Positions 44,444 to 52,693 of a DNA stretch of 64,000 nucleotides are shown in pieces (within the stretch, counting starts at the first letter, position 1; every line of letters starts with the position of its first letter). The notes below the pieces were generated by a model. That model made no database searches. It saw nothing but the letters and a program-made list of their open reading frames with translations, and was not told where the DNA came from. This stretch comes from Micromonospora musae (lineage in GTDB: Bacteria; Actinomycetota; Actinomycetes; Mycobacteriales; Micromonosporaceae). The translations under genes were made by a program, and so were the position numbers. The stretch covers positions 1 to 64,000 of the forward strand of contig NZ_RAZT01000003.1 in NCBI RefSeq assembly GCF_003626635.1, read 5' to 3'.

Positions 44444-44539
44444 CCTTCCGCCGGGCGCCCGCGCCGGCAGGGAGGATCGGATTCGGTCAGCTCGCGTCCA
44501 CATTGTCGGCCGACGCCGCTCGACGGCGGGCGAGAGGAC

Positions 44540-44562
44540 GCCCGCTCGTGGTGCGAGCGGGC
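44540..44562. terminator. Bidirectional hairpin between kinase and ngcG2
   Basis: GCCCGCTCG, five-base loop, CGAGCGGGC. It lies 8 bp past the end of ngcG2 (minus) and about 100 bp past the kinase stop (plus), so it can serve both convergent units. Confidence 0.75.
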
Positions 44563-44569
44563 CCCGCAC

Positions 44570-45478
44570 TCACTTGAGCTGGCCGGCGGTCAGGCCGGAC
44601 TGCACCTGACGCTGGAAGATCACGTACACCACCAGCACCGGCAGGGTGGCGATGGTGAGGCCGGCGAAGAGCCCGCTGTAGTCGCCCTGGTAGCCCTGGC
44701 TGACTGCCAGCGCGGTGAGCCCTTGGGCCAGCACCCACTTCGAGTCGTCGCCCTGCATGAGCACCTGGGGCAGGATGAACTGGTTCCACTGGCTCAGGAA
44801 GTTGAAGATCGCGATGCTGATCATTCCCGGTCGAGCCATCGGCAACATCACCCGGAAGAAGAGCCGGAAGTGGCCACACCCGTCGATCAGCGCCGCCTCC
44901 GCGACCGTGGTCGGCAGAGTCCGGAAGAACGCGGTCAGGAAGAAGACCGTGAACGGCAGCGAGTAGGCCGCGTACACCAGGATGAGACCCGTCCAGGTGC
45001 CGAAGAGACCGGCGTTGCGCACCACGAAGAAGAGCGGCACGAGGGCCAGGAAGACGGGGAACATCATCCCGCCGACGAAGAGGTAGTAGGCGATCTGCCG
45101 GCCCCGGAACTCGTACCGGGCGAAGACGTACGCCGCCGCGGCACCCAGCAGCATGGTCAGGGTGAGCGAGCCGGCCACCACGATGGCGCTGTTCAGGAAG
45201 TAGCGGCCGATGTGCGCCTCGGTCCACGCCCGGGCCCAGTTCTCGAAGCGCAGCGCCCCGGGCAGCCCCCACGGGTCGGCCAGGATCTCGACGTCGCTCT
45301 TGAACGAGCTGATGAACATCCAGAGCAGCGGCAGTACGGTGAGCAGACCCCACAGCAGCAGGAAGCCGTGCGAGAAGACGTTCGCCGCGCCGGACTCGCC
45401 GCGCAACGCCCGGTCCCGCGGCACCCGCCGCTCGTCGGCGGCGGCGCCCTCGGAGGCGGGCTTGTCGAGAATGGTCAC
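44570..45478 (-). CDS. ngcG: NgcG-type ABC permease, copy 2
   Basis: A 302-residue permease. Six helices follow SHGFLLLWGLLTVLPLLWMF; the EAA loop is VAEAALIDGCGHFRLFFRVM, and the C-terminus IFQRQVQSGLTAGQLK is almost the same as in copy 1. The start GTG 45478 overlaps the ngcF2 stop (GTGA). The N-terminal 30 residues differ completely from copy 1. Confidence 0.88.
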   Translation of the reverse strand: MTILDKPASEGAAADERRVPRDRALRGESGAANVFSHGFLLLWGLLTVLPLLWMFISSFKSDVEILADPWGLPGALRFENWARAWTEAHIGRYFLNSAIVVAGSLTLTMLLGAAAAYVFARYEFRGRQIAYYLFVGGMMFPVFLALVPLFFVVRNAGLFGTWTGLILVYAAYSLPFTVFFLTAFFRTLPTTVAEAALIDGCGHFRLFFRVMLPMARPGMISIAIFNFLSQWNQFILPQVLMQGDDSKWVLAQGLTALAVSQGYQGDYSGLFAGLTIATLPVLVVYVIFQRQVQSGLTAGQLK

Positions 45479-46383
45479 GAGTACTCGATCCGATCACGCC
45501 GGGCGGCCCGCAGGGCCAGTACCGCCACCGACAGGGTCAGGAAGAACAGCACCACGCCGATCGCCGAGGCGTACCCGAACTTGCTCTCGCTGCCGAAGGC
45601 CGTCTCGTACATCCGCAGGCCGATGACGTCGGAGGAGAAGTTGGGGCCGCCGTTGGTCATCTGCTGGATCAGGATGAACCCGTCCAGCGCCGCGATCGCC
45701 AGGTAGATCCAGGCGACCTGCACGGTGTCCCAGAGCAGCGGGATGGTCACCCGGCGCAGGGTCGTCCACCGGGACGCGCCGTCGAGCAGCACGGCCTCGT
45801 AGATGTCGCGGGGAATCGCCGACATGGCCGCGCCGAAGAGGACCACGTAGAAGCCCACGTTGGCCCAGACCATCACCGCCAGCACGCACCAGAAGGCCGT
45901 ACGGGGGTCGCCGAGCCAGGTCGGCGCGGGCAGGCCGACGGCGCGGAGGGTGCCGTTGAGCAGGCCGCTGTTCGGGTGGTAGACCTCCTTCCAGAGCAGG
46001 GCGATGATGACCACCGAGAGCACCTGCGGGAAGAAGTAGACCATCCGGTAGACCGCCGTACCGCGTACGCCGGTCACGCCGGCCCGGCCCTTGCGGCCGC
46101 CCATGTTGAGCATGGTGGCGAAGAAGAGACCGAGCCCGATCGTCAGCACCGGCACCACGGCGAGCAGCCACGCGTTGTTCTTGAGCGCGTTCCACACCCG
46201 CCCGTCGTGCAGCAGCGCCTCGAAGTTGGCCAGGCCGACCGGGTCGGCCTCGGCGGAGTAGCCGAGCCAGTCGGTGGTCGAGATCTGGAAGGCCTGCAGG
46301 TACGGCGACACGACGAAGACGAGGTACAGCAGCAGCGGCGGCACCAGGAACGTCACGATCAGCGGGTACTTGCCATGTCTCAC
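45475..46383 (-). CDS. ngcF: NgcF-type ABC permease, copy 2
   Basis: A 302-residue permease beginning (GTG)RHGKYPLIVTFLVPPLLLY, sharing the RHGKYP start with copy 1. EAA loop YEAVLLDGASRWTTLRRVTI. It is separated from ngcE2 by a 62-bp spacer containing a strong hairpin, unlike copy 1 where the spacing is 15 bp. The ribosome binding site is weak, consistent with lower expression than the binding protein. Confidence 0.87.
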   Translation of the reverse strand: MRHGKYPLIVTFLVPPLLLYLVFVVSPYLQAFQISTTDWLGYSAEADPVGLANFEALLHDGRVWNALKNNAWLLAVVPVLTIGLGLFFATMLNMGGRKGRAGVTGVRGTAVYRMVYFFPQVLSVVIIALLWKEVYHPNSGLLNGTLRAVGLPAPTWLGDPRTAFWCVLAVMVWANVGFYVVLFGAAMSAIPRDIYEAVLLDGASRWTTLRRVTIPLLWDTVQVAWIYLAIAALDGFILIQQMTNGGPNFSSDVIGLRMYETAFGSESKFGYASAIGVVLFFLTLSVAVLALRAARRDRIEYS

Positions 46384-46409
46384 GAGTTGGACCTACTCCC
46401 GGAAGCGGT

Positions 46410-46440
46410 GACCGGTGGGGACCGTCGGTCCCCACCGGTC
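46410..46440 (-). other. Intercistronic hairpin between ngcE2 and ngcF2
   Basis: A perfect 14-bp stem (GACCGGTGGGGACC and complement) around a three-base loop, 5 bp after the ngcE2 stop. It has the same position and design as the hairpin at 24688-24716 in the xyloglucan-type operon. Confidence 0.7.
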
Positions 46441-46445
46441 GGACG

Positions 46446-47861
46446 TCACGCGGCCCGCTTGTACTTCTTGATCGAGCTGTCCTGGGCGATCGAGTCGGCG
46501 CCCCGCTGGCACTGGTCGAGGAACTCCGCCGGCCCGATCCGGCCGCTGAAGAACTCGCCGCACGCCGCGTCGACGAGCTCCCGCTCCAACTTGCGGTAGT
46601 AGTTGTTGTAGACCCAGTTGAAGCCGTTGCTGCCGGAGGCGTCGAGCGCCTTGACCACGGTGTCGAGACCGAACGGCAGCTCGATGCCCTCGGTGGAGCC
46701 GGCCACGATGGTGAGGCTGGCGACCTTGCGGGTGAAGTCCTGCGCGCCCTTCTTGGAGAGCATGACCCGGAAGTACTCCAGGCCGCCGGGCAGGTTCTTC
46801 GCCTTGGCCGGCACCATGAACGGCTCGCCGGCGGTGCCGCGGATCGCCTCGTACGGCAGCTTGTCGCTGCTGCCGAGGCTCGGCGTCGGCTGGACGGTCA
46901 TGTTGAAGCCCTCGGGGGTCACCTTCTTCTGCTCGCTCTCCAGCCACGAGCCGCAGGAGATGAAGGCGGCCTTGCCCTGGCACCACGCGGTCTGCGACTG
47001 CACGTGGTCCAGGCCGGGCGAGCCGTCCAGGATGTACTTGTCCTTGACGATCTGGTGCCAGGCGTCGGCCGCCGCCTTCATCGCGTCCGACTTCCAGGCG
47101 TTCGGCTCCAGGTTGTCGATCGCGGTGGCGACGGAGGGACCGCCGAACTTGATCGCGGTGGCGATCAGCGGCCAGCTCATGTAGCGGGGGTGCTTGCCGG
47201 CGTACGTCCAGGGGGCGATGCCCGCCGCCTTGATCTGCCGGCAGAGCGCGATGTGCTCGTCCCAGGTCTTCGCGTACTGCCAGCCGCGGTCGCCGAAGAG
47301 CTTGGTGGAGTGCCAGATGCCGTACGCGGTGTAGGTGTAGTTCAGCACCAGGAACCTGCCGTCGTACGACCCGACCTCGACCGCGCCCGGCAGCAGCGTG
47401 TCCTTGACCGTCTTGCCGGGGATGTCGAGGCTCGGCGCGTTGAGCACGTCGCCCAGGTCGGCGATGGCGTTCTGGGAGACCAGGCCGTTGAAGTCGATCT
47501 GGCCGGCGCCGGAGTTGTTCACCACGTCGGGCGGGGTGCCGTCGACGAAGCGCGGCTGGAGAGTCTTGTTGATCTCCTGCGTCGCCGAGTGCTTGATCTC
47601 CGCCTTCGGGTACTTCTCCTTGTACATCGCCTCGTGGGACTTGGCGTACTCCTCGCCGAAGCCGCCGTTGAAGATCACGACCTCGAGCGGGGCGTCCTCC
47701 TTGACGCCGAGCGGGTTCTGGTCACTCTTCGTGCCCTTGTACGTCTCCGCGTCGCTGTCGCCGCCACCGCCACCGGTGGCGCAGCCGGCGAGCAGACCGG
47801 CGGCGGGAGTGGCCAGCAGGCCGGCGGCGGCGGTCCGCCGCAGGATGTCACGCCTGTTCAT
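46446..47861 (-). CDS. ngcE: NgcE-type N-acetylglucosamine/chitobiose-binding lipoprotein, copy 2
   Basis: A 471-residue Tat lipoprotein: twin-arginine NRRDILRRTAAAG, lipobox LLAGC, then NPLGVKEDAPLEVVIFNGGF, closely parallel to copy 1. Other NgcE blocks: VDGTPPDVVNNSGAGQIDFN, AAFISCGSWLESEQKKVTPE and GTAGEPFMVPAKAKNLPGG. GAGGAGAG precedes ATG 47861. It is the first gene of a three-gene operon without its own regulator or SIS protein. Differences in the ligand-facing loops from copy 1 suggest related but distinct ligands. Confidence 0.88.
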   Translation of the reverse strand: MNRRDILRRTAAAGLLATPAAGLLAGCATGGGGGDSDAETYKGTKSDQNPLGVKEDAPLEVVIFNGGFGEEYAKSHEAMYKEKYPKAEIKHSATQEINKTLQPRFVDGTPPDVVNNSGAGQIDFNGLVSQNAIADLGDVLNAPSLDIPGKTVKDTLLPGAVEVGSYDGRFLVLNYTYTAYGIWHSTKLFGDRGWQYAKTWDEHIALCRQIKAAGIAPWTYAGKHPRYMSWPLIATAIKFGGPSVATAIDNLEPNAWKSDAMKAAADAWHQIVKDKYILDGSPGLDHVQSQTAWCQGKAAFISCGSWLESEQKKVTPEGFNMTVQPTPSLGSSDKLPYEAIRGTAGEPFMVPAKAKNLPGGLEYFRVMLSKKGAQDFTRKVASLTIVAGSTEGIELPFGLDTVVKALDASGSNGFNWVYNNYYRKLERELVDAACGEFFSGRIGPAEFLDQCQRGADSIAQDSSIKKYKRAA

Positions 47862-47932
47862 GCTCTCTCCTCGGTTCGGGCCGGGCGGCCGTCGGTGGGT
47901 GGGGGTGGGCGGCCGCCGTACGAGGGCGGGGG

Positions 47933-47990
47933 GACTGTTGATTGTCTTCAGTTCACAGATTGTTGCTGAAGAATTTCTACGACAGCCGGG
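47933..47990. promoter_or_regulatory. Upstream regulatory region of the second ngc operon
   Basis: An AT-rich island in GC-rich surroundings. It carries GACTGTTGATTG (47933-47944), matching the block upstream of the RpiR gene, and the inverted repeat CTTCAG (from 47946) with CTGAAG (about 47966). It lies about 70-130 bp before ngcE2. Confidence 0.45.
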
Positions 47991-48102
47991 CGCGTACTGC
48001 AATACCTGGGCACCGAACCGTTATCCAGGCGCACGATGCGGGCGGCCCTCGCCCCGCCGACGCGCCGCGCGCCCACCGCGGCGAACCCATGACGAGCCTC
48101 GC

Positions 48103-48336
48103 TCACCCCCGGATCCGGCCGGCCCTGCCACGCCGTAGCAGCACCACCGCGATGACGACGGCCGCGACCACACCGGGGCCGCAGTGGACCAGCAGCACCC
48201 CGGCCAGGCTGGGTCCACCCCAGTCGTGCCGGTAGGTGGCGGGATCACCCATGTCGATCACGAAAGGCTCGGCGATCGCCCGCACCACCAGGTAGAGGCC
48301 GAGAACCAGACCGAGAACCGAGGCTGTCTTCCGCAC
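48103..48336 (-). CDS. Small two-helix membrane protein
   Basis: A 77-residue protein starting (GTG)RKTASVLGLVLGLYLVVR and ending RRGRAGRIRG. Two membrane helices (about 7-24 and 46-68) flank an extracytoplasmic loop VIDMGDPATYRHDWGGPSLAG; the basic C-terminus faces the cytoplasm. GGAG lies eight bases before GTG 48336. Small proteins of this pattern are common in Micromonospora; function unknown. Confidence 0.7.
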   Translation of the reverse strand: MRKTASVLGLVLGLYLVVRAIAEPFVIDMGDPATYRHDWGGPSLAGVLLVHCGPGVVAAVVIAVVLLRRGRAGRIRG

Positions 48337-48539
48337 GTCCCACTCCGATCACCAGTGTCGATGTCACTCCCGGAGTCATGCTGCGCCCCACCGTCGGCCC
48401 GCACATCGGACCACGGGTTGACTCGCCACGTCATACGACAGCACCAGCACCGCCCCCGGCCCACGCCGGACGCCTACAGCTCGGGACAGCGGTGCCCCCG
48501 CCGCAGAGTTCACCGGCGGGGACCCCGAGGCGCGGTCAA

Positions 48540-48977
48540 TCAGTCGAGGCAGAACTCGTTGCCCTCCGGGTCGGCCAGCACGATGTGACCGGCGCCGAGC
48601 GGGGGCGCGGGCTCGTGGCGCTCGAGCCGGGTCGCGCCGTGGGAGACGAGCCGCTCGGCCGCCGCCTCCAGGGCCGCCATCCGCGCCTCGCCCTCGAGCC
48701 CCGGGGCGGCTCGCACGTCGAGGTGCACGCGGTTCTTGGCCTGTTTGCGCTCCGGCACCCGCTGGAAGAACAGCCGCGGCGCGACGCCCTCGGGGTCGAC
48801 CAACGCCGACGCGTCGTTGCGGCGCTCCGGTGGCACACCCATCGCCTCCAGCGCCTGCTCCCACGACTCGAAGCCCGCGGGCGGCTCCTGCACCCGGTAG
48901 CCGAGGGCCTCGGCCCAGAACGCCGCCAGCGCGGCCGGGTCGGCGCAGTCGAACGTGATCTGAATGTCGCGGGCCAT
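48540..48977 (-). CDS. VOC/glyoxalase-like protein
   Basis: A 145-residue vicinal-oxygen-chelate fold protein (ARDIQITFDCADPAALAAFW start; KNRVHLDVRAAPGLEG; HIVLADPEGNEFCLD end), the glyoxalase-like DUF of actinobacteria. The metal-ligand pattern is partly kept (His in VHLDV, Glu in GNEFC). No substrate is predicted. Its ATG starts one base after the DinB stop, so the pair is cotranscribed. Confidence 0.85.
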   Translation of the reverse strand: MARDIQITFDCADPAALAAFWAEALGYRVQEPPAGFESWEQALEAMGVPPERRNDASALVDPEGVAPRLFFQRVPERKQAKNRVHLDVRAAPGLEGEARMAALEAAAERLVSHGATRLERHEPAPPLGAGHIVLADPEGNEFCLD

Positions 48978-48978
48978 C

Positions 48979-49563
48979 TCAGCTCGCCTCCTGCCGGGTC
49001 GGTCGGTGGGTGTGCAGATACAGGTCGCGGAGCAGGCACACCTCGGCGAGGTGGTGGATCACCTCGCGGTTGACGTGCAGCACCAGCTCCGCCAGGGGCC
49101 GCTCGGCGTACGGTCCCTCCGCCGTTCCGCACGGGCGGTCGAGGCCGGTCTCGCCGAGCGATTCGACCCCGGTGCGCCAGGTGGCGTACTCGGTGTCGAG
49201 CTGGGCCAGCGCCGTGGACGCGGTCGCGGCGTACTCGAACGACTGGTAGTCGGTGGGCGCGCGACCGAAGTGCGCGGCGTTGCGCACCGCGAGTACGCCG
49301 ACGATCACGTGCCCGAGCCGCCAGGCGATCGTCGTGAACGGTGCCGGGTCGGGCTGCGGCATCGCGAAGTCGATGGTCGTCGCGCCGGACCCGACCGGCA
49401 CCGGCCCGACGCCTGCGCGGCGCGGGCGCACGCTCCAGCAGCTCGGCACCGGCTCCCACAGGTACTCGTCGTCGGTGAGTCCGTCGAGGCGCTCTCTCAG
49501 CTGGTTGGTCCAGTGCCAGGCGAGCTGGTCCCGGACCCTGGAATTCCAGGTCTGGTCGGTCAT
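48979..49563 (-). CDS. DinB-family protein
   Basis: A 194-residue DinB-like four-helix bundle. Candidate metal-binding histidines are in WRLGHVIVG and HVNREVIHHLAEVCLLRD. Members include mycothiol- and bacillithiol-dependent transferases; the actinobacterial members often use mycothiol. ATG 49563. It is divergent from the WYL regulator with 61 bp between starts, and the VOC gene follows it directly. Confidence 0.85.
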   Translation of the reverse strand: MTDQTWNSRVRDQLAWHWTNQLRERLDGLTDDEYLWEPVPSCWSVRPRRAGVGPVPVGSGATTIDFAMPQPDPAPFTTIAWRLGHVIVGVLAVRNAAHFGRAPTDYQSFEYAATASTALAQLDTEYATWRTGVESLGETGLDRPCGTAEGPYAERPLAELVLHVNREVIHHLAEVCLLRDLYLHTHRPTRQEAS

Positions 49564-49595
49564 GGTTGCAGCCTCCGCCAGATTGCGGACAGGAA

Positions 49596-49616
49596 CGTTC
49601 CGTGATCCGTGGAACG
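49596..49616. promoter_or_regulatory. Operator-like inverted repeat between DinB and WYL genes
   Basis: CGTTCC (49596-49601) and GGAACG (49611-49616) are separated by nine bases, just before the WYL regulator start and within the divergent promoter. A second overlapping palindrome, GGAACGTTCC, starts at 49593. Confidence 0.6.
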
Positions 49617-49624
49617 ATGACCGC

Positions 49625-50584
49625 GTGACCGTTGAGGCAACGACCGAGCGGGTGCTGCGGTTGCTGGCGCTGCTGCAGCGGCGCCCCTCCTGGACCTCCG
49701 CCGAACTCGCCGCCGAGCTGAGGGTCACCGACCGGTCCGTGCGCCGCGACGTGGAGCGGTTACGCGCGCTCGGCTACCCCGTGCACGCGACGTCCGGTGT
49801 CGGCGGCGGCTACCAGCTCGGCGCGGGCACTCGGCTGCCGCCGCTCCTCCTCGACGACGAGGAGGCGATCGCGACCGCCGTCTCCCTGCGGCTGGCGTCG
49901 GGCGAAACCGTCGCCGGGGCGGGCGAGGCGGCGCTGCGGGCGCTCACGAAGCTCGACCAGGTGATGCCGTCCCGGCTGCGGGCGGAGGTGCGGGCGGTCC
50001 ACGGCGCCACCGAGACCCTCGTCGGCCCCGGAGTCGAGATCGACGCGGAGCTGCTGGTGACGCTCGCGCGGGCCTGCCGCGACGCCGTGCGGGTGCGGTT
50101 CCGCTACGCCGGACGCGACGGCGACGAACGCGAGCGCACTGTCGAACCGGTGCGGATGGTCACCACCGGCCGCCGCTGGTACCTGATGGCCTGGGACGTC
50201 GACCGCGACGACTGGCGCACCTTCCGGCTGGACCGGATGCGCGAGGCGGTGGCCACGACCTGGCGCTTCCGGCCACGGGAGCATCCGGACCCGGTCGCCT
50301 ACGTGCAGCGGTCGGTGACCGGTTCGCCGTACCGGCATCTCGCCCGGGTTCGGGTGCACGCGCCGCCCGAGCGGGTGCGGGAGTTGGTGCCGCCGCAGGT
50401 GGGGCGCGTCGAGGACGACCGCGACGGGTGGTGCCTGCTCGTCGTCGGCGGGGAGAACCTGAACTGGCTCGCCGCGCACATCGCCCAACTGGGCTTCGAG
50501 GCCGAGGTGCTGGAGCCTCCGGAGCTGCGGGAGGCCGCCGCGCTGCTCGCCCGCCGCCTCGCGGGGATGGCCGGGGCCGGTTGA
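49625..50584 (+). CDS. HTH/WYL-domain transcriptional regulator
   Basis: A 319-residue YafY-type regulator: N-terminal DeoR-like helix-turn-helix (WTSAELAAELRVTDRSVRRD), GGGYQLGAG wing, WYL domain (VRFRYAGRDGDERERTVEPV, GRRWYLMAWDVDRDDWRTFR with the WYL signature) and a C-terminal WCX extension (VRVHAPPERVRELVPP). GTG 49625. It probably controls the divergent DinB-VOC operon and itself through the inverted repeat at 49596-49616. Confidence 0.88.
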   Translation: MTVEATTERVLRLLALLQRRPSWTSAELAAELRVTDRSVRRDVERLRALGYPVHATSGVGGGYQLGAGTRLPPLLLDDEEAIATAVSLRLASGETVAGAGEAALRALTKLDQVMPSRLRAEVRAVHGATETLVGPGVEIDAELLVTLARACRDAVRVRFRYAGRDGDERERTVEPVRMVTTGRRWYLMAWDVDRDDWRTFRLDRMREAVATTWRFRPREHPDPVAYVQRSVTGSPYRHLARVRVHAPPERVRELVPPQVGRVEDDRDGWCLLVVGGENLNWLAAHIAQLGFEAEVLEPPELREAAALLARRLAGMAGAG

Positions 50585-50684
50585 CGGGCCGGTCCTCGCG
50601 CCACCCCGTGCTCGCGGATCGCGCCCCCACCGGGGCGGCCGCGTAGGGGCCGATGGCGGCGCGCCGGCCGGTACGATTCGGGCC

Positions 50685-51719
50685 GTGCCCGAGCCGCCCG
50701 TCCCACCGTCGCCCGGGCCCGCCCTCCCGCCCCGGTCCACCCTGGTCGGCACCGAGACGGTGCCGCTGCCGCTGGCCTTCGGAACTCCGCCGGCCGACCC
50801 CGGCGCGATCGTCGACGGCATCGCGGCGTGGATCGGCTCCGCACCGTTGCGTGGACTGGTGGAGCGGTTCGGCGGCCGGTGGCCGACCGGCGACCTCGCC
50901 GCTGTCCTCGCCGGCCTGGACGACTTCTCCGCCGCGCACTGGGACTTCCGGGGCGGCCGGGAGCGGCCCGACGCCCGCGAGCCGGCCCTCGATCCGTCGA
51001 CCGCGCGGCTCGTGTGGGACGTGGCGACCGCGCTCGGCCTGGTGCGGGCCGCCCGACCTGCCCTGCCCCGGTACGCCCACCTGCTCGTGCTCGGCGGTCT
51101 GGCGCACGCCTGCCTGCGGCGGGTGGCGTACGCGGCGCACCTGCTCCGCCACGGCGTCGGGGTGGCCGGCGAGGTGGCCGTGCTGGGCAGCTTCCGTCCA
51201 CTCTCCGAAGCGGAGCGGAGCATCCTCGCCGACGCCGACGTGGTCGGAGCCGACACCGAGGTCGACGCGCTCGACGCGGCCGTGCGTCTCGCGTTCGGAG
51301 TCACCCGGCCCGCCGAGGAAGACGGCGTGGACGCGGGGCACCCGCACCACTCCTGGTCGTCACGGACGTACCACCCGGCCGGCGCCCCACCCGTGCGGGT
51401 ACTGGCCGCCCCGTCCAGCGAACCGCAGCGTCGCCGCGCGCACACCGCCGACACCCAACGCTTCTGGGCCGGCCACGCCCGGCTCTCCTCCGGCGACCAA
51501 CTGCTGCTGGTCACCCACCCGAACTACGTGCCGTTCCAGCACTGCGACGCGCTGCGCACCCTCGCGGTGCCGTACGGCGCCGGGATCGACACGGTCGGCG
51601 TCGACCCCGCCCTGCCCGACCCGGCCCGGCTGCCCGAACCCACGCTCACGCCCGGGCGCTACCTCCAGGAGATCCGCTCGGCCATCCGCTCGATGCGCGC
51701 CCTGCACGCCGCCCTCTGA
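50685..51719 (+). CDS. Conserved-looking hypothetical protein
   Basis: A 344-residue protein. Visible blocks: LDDFSAAHWDFRGGRERPDA, PRYAHLLVLGGLAHACLRRV, VLGSFRPLSEAERSIL, DVVGADTEVDALDAAVRLAF and LLLVTHPNYVPFQHCDALRTL. The LVLGGLAHACLRR and GSFRPLSEAE arrangement suggests a nucleotide- or metal-binding Rossmann-like fold in the middle of the protein, but I do not recognise the family. GTG 50685 is used; a proline-rich N-terminus precedes the folded part. It is followed by a tandem-repeat tract. Confidence 0.65.
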   Translation: MPEPPVPPSPGPALPPRSTLVGTETVPLPLAFGTPPADPGAIVDGIAAWIGSAPLRGLVERFGGRWPTGDLAAVLAGLDDFSAAHWDFRGGRERPDAREPALDPSTARLVWDVATALGLVRAARPALPRYAHLLVLGGLAHACLRRVAYAAHLLRHGVGVAGEVAVLGSFRPLSEAERSILADADVVGADTEVDALDAAVRLAFGVTRPAEEDGVDAGHPHHSWSSRTYHPAGAPPVRVLAAPSSEPQRRRAHTADTQRFWAGHARLSSGDQLLLVTHPNYVPFQHCDALRTLAVPYGAGIDTVGVDPALPDPARLPEPTLTPGRYLQEIRSAIRSMRALHAAL

Positions 51720-51765
51720 CCGGCCCGAGGATCCGCGCTCCGCGAGCCGGGGGACGCCACCCGGG

Positions 51766-51853
51766 ACGGTGGCCGGATTGCGCGTCCGGCCCACGGTGGC
51801 CGATTGCGCGTCCGGCCCACGGTGGCCGATTGCTCGTCCGGCCTACGGTGGAC
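51766..51853. repeat. 26-27-bp tandem repeat, three copies plus a partial
   Basis: Units start at 51766 (27 bp), 51793 (26 bp) and 51819 (26 bp), each beginning ACGGTGGCC and carrying GATTGCGCGTCCGGCC or a one-base variant; a partial unit ACGGTGGAC begins at 51845. The tract sits between the hypothetical gene and the TraB-like gene. Confidence 0.85.
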
Positions 51854-51882
51854 AGCCCTCGGAGCTGGCGAGGTGGGCGCGG

Positions 51883-52587
51883 ATGCAGATCATCGAGCAC
51901 AGCATCATCGGTACCCGCTCGGCGGTGGTGCGTCTCCGGCGCCCCGGCAGCGAGTTGCAGTTCGTACTCTTCCCCATGCTGCACGTGGCGAGCCCGCACT
52001 TCTACGCGGCGGTGACCGAGCGGCTGCGGCGCTGTGACGTGCTCGTCGTCGAGGGCGTCAGCGGACGATCGGTCCTCGGCTGGGCGATCACGCTCTCGTA
52101 CCGGGTCATGCCCGCCAACAAGCGCTCCGGGCTGGTGGTCGACAACATCCCGTACCGGTCGCTCGGCGTCGAGCTGATCAACCCGGACCTGACGGCCGCC
52201 GAGTTCGCCCAGGACTGGCGGGCCATGCCGCTGCGCTACCGGCTCCTGCTCTGGTGTGCCGTTCCGTTCGTGGCGGTCGCCCAGTTCGTCGGCGGCCGGA
52301 AGATGCTGCTCTCCCCGGAGGTCGAGATGAACGACCTGCCGAGCGCCCGGGACGAGCTGTACGCCGACGACGACTTCACCGAGCAGCTCGAGCGCACGCT
52401 CGGCGGCACCCGGGACGAGCGACTGCTCGCCGCCCTCTCCGAACTGGTCCGTACCCGCGCCGGCGAGCGGATCGACGTGGCGATCGTCTATGGCGCCGGA
52501 CACGCTCCGGCGATCCTGCGTGGACTCTTCGAGCGGCACGGTTACCGCCCGAGGACGGGCGAGTGGCTCACCGTACTGGAGGCGTGA
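51883..52587 (+). CDS. TraB/GumN-like protein
   Basis: A 234-residue protein. The N-terminal FVLFPMLHVASPHFYAAVTE, followed by CDVLVVEGVSG, and the C-terminal DVAIVYGAGHAPAILRGLFE resemble the two metal-binding His blocks of the TraB/PrgY/GumN superfamily, proposed to be metallo-peptidases or hydrolases. One hydrophobic segment (YRLLLWCAVPFVAVAQFVGG, about 115-135) may bind the membrane. ATG 51883 follows GAGGTGGG. The family call is tentative. Confidence 0.6.
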   Translation: MQIIEHSIIGTRSAVVRLRRPGSELQFVLFPMLHVASPHFYAAVTERLRRCDVLVVEGVSGRSVLGWAITLSYRVMPANKRSGLVVDNIPYRSLGVELINPDLTAAEFAQDWRAMPLRYRLLLWCAVPFVAVAQFVGGRKMLLSPEVEMNDLPSARDELYADDDFTEQLERTLGGTRDERLLAALSELVRTRAGERIDVAIVYGAGHAPAILRGLFERHGYRPRTGEWLTVLEA

Positions 52588-52603
52588 CCGCGCGGCTCAG
52601 CAC

Positions 52604-52693
52604 CACCGCGCGGTGTCGCACACCGTCACCGCGATCTCGCCTACTGTCACCGCGTGTTGCCGCCTACCGTCACCGCGCGGTGTCGCGTACCGC
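52604..52693. repeat. Degenerate 21-23-bp repeats between convergent genes
   Basis: CACCGCG recurs at 52604, 52627, 52648 and 52671 with similar bases between (TCGC-CTAC-GT-type cores). The tract overlaps the last codons of murD2. Confidence 0.65.

Noticed and set aside
40086..47861. Two ngc clusters as an assembly duplication
   Set aside because: The copies differ widely in sequence, N-termini and spacers, so they are ancient paralogues.
51766..51853. CRISPR-like repeats
   Set aside because: Units are contiguous with no spacers and there are no cas genes.
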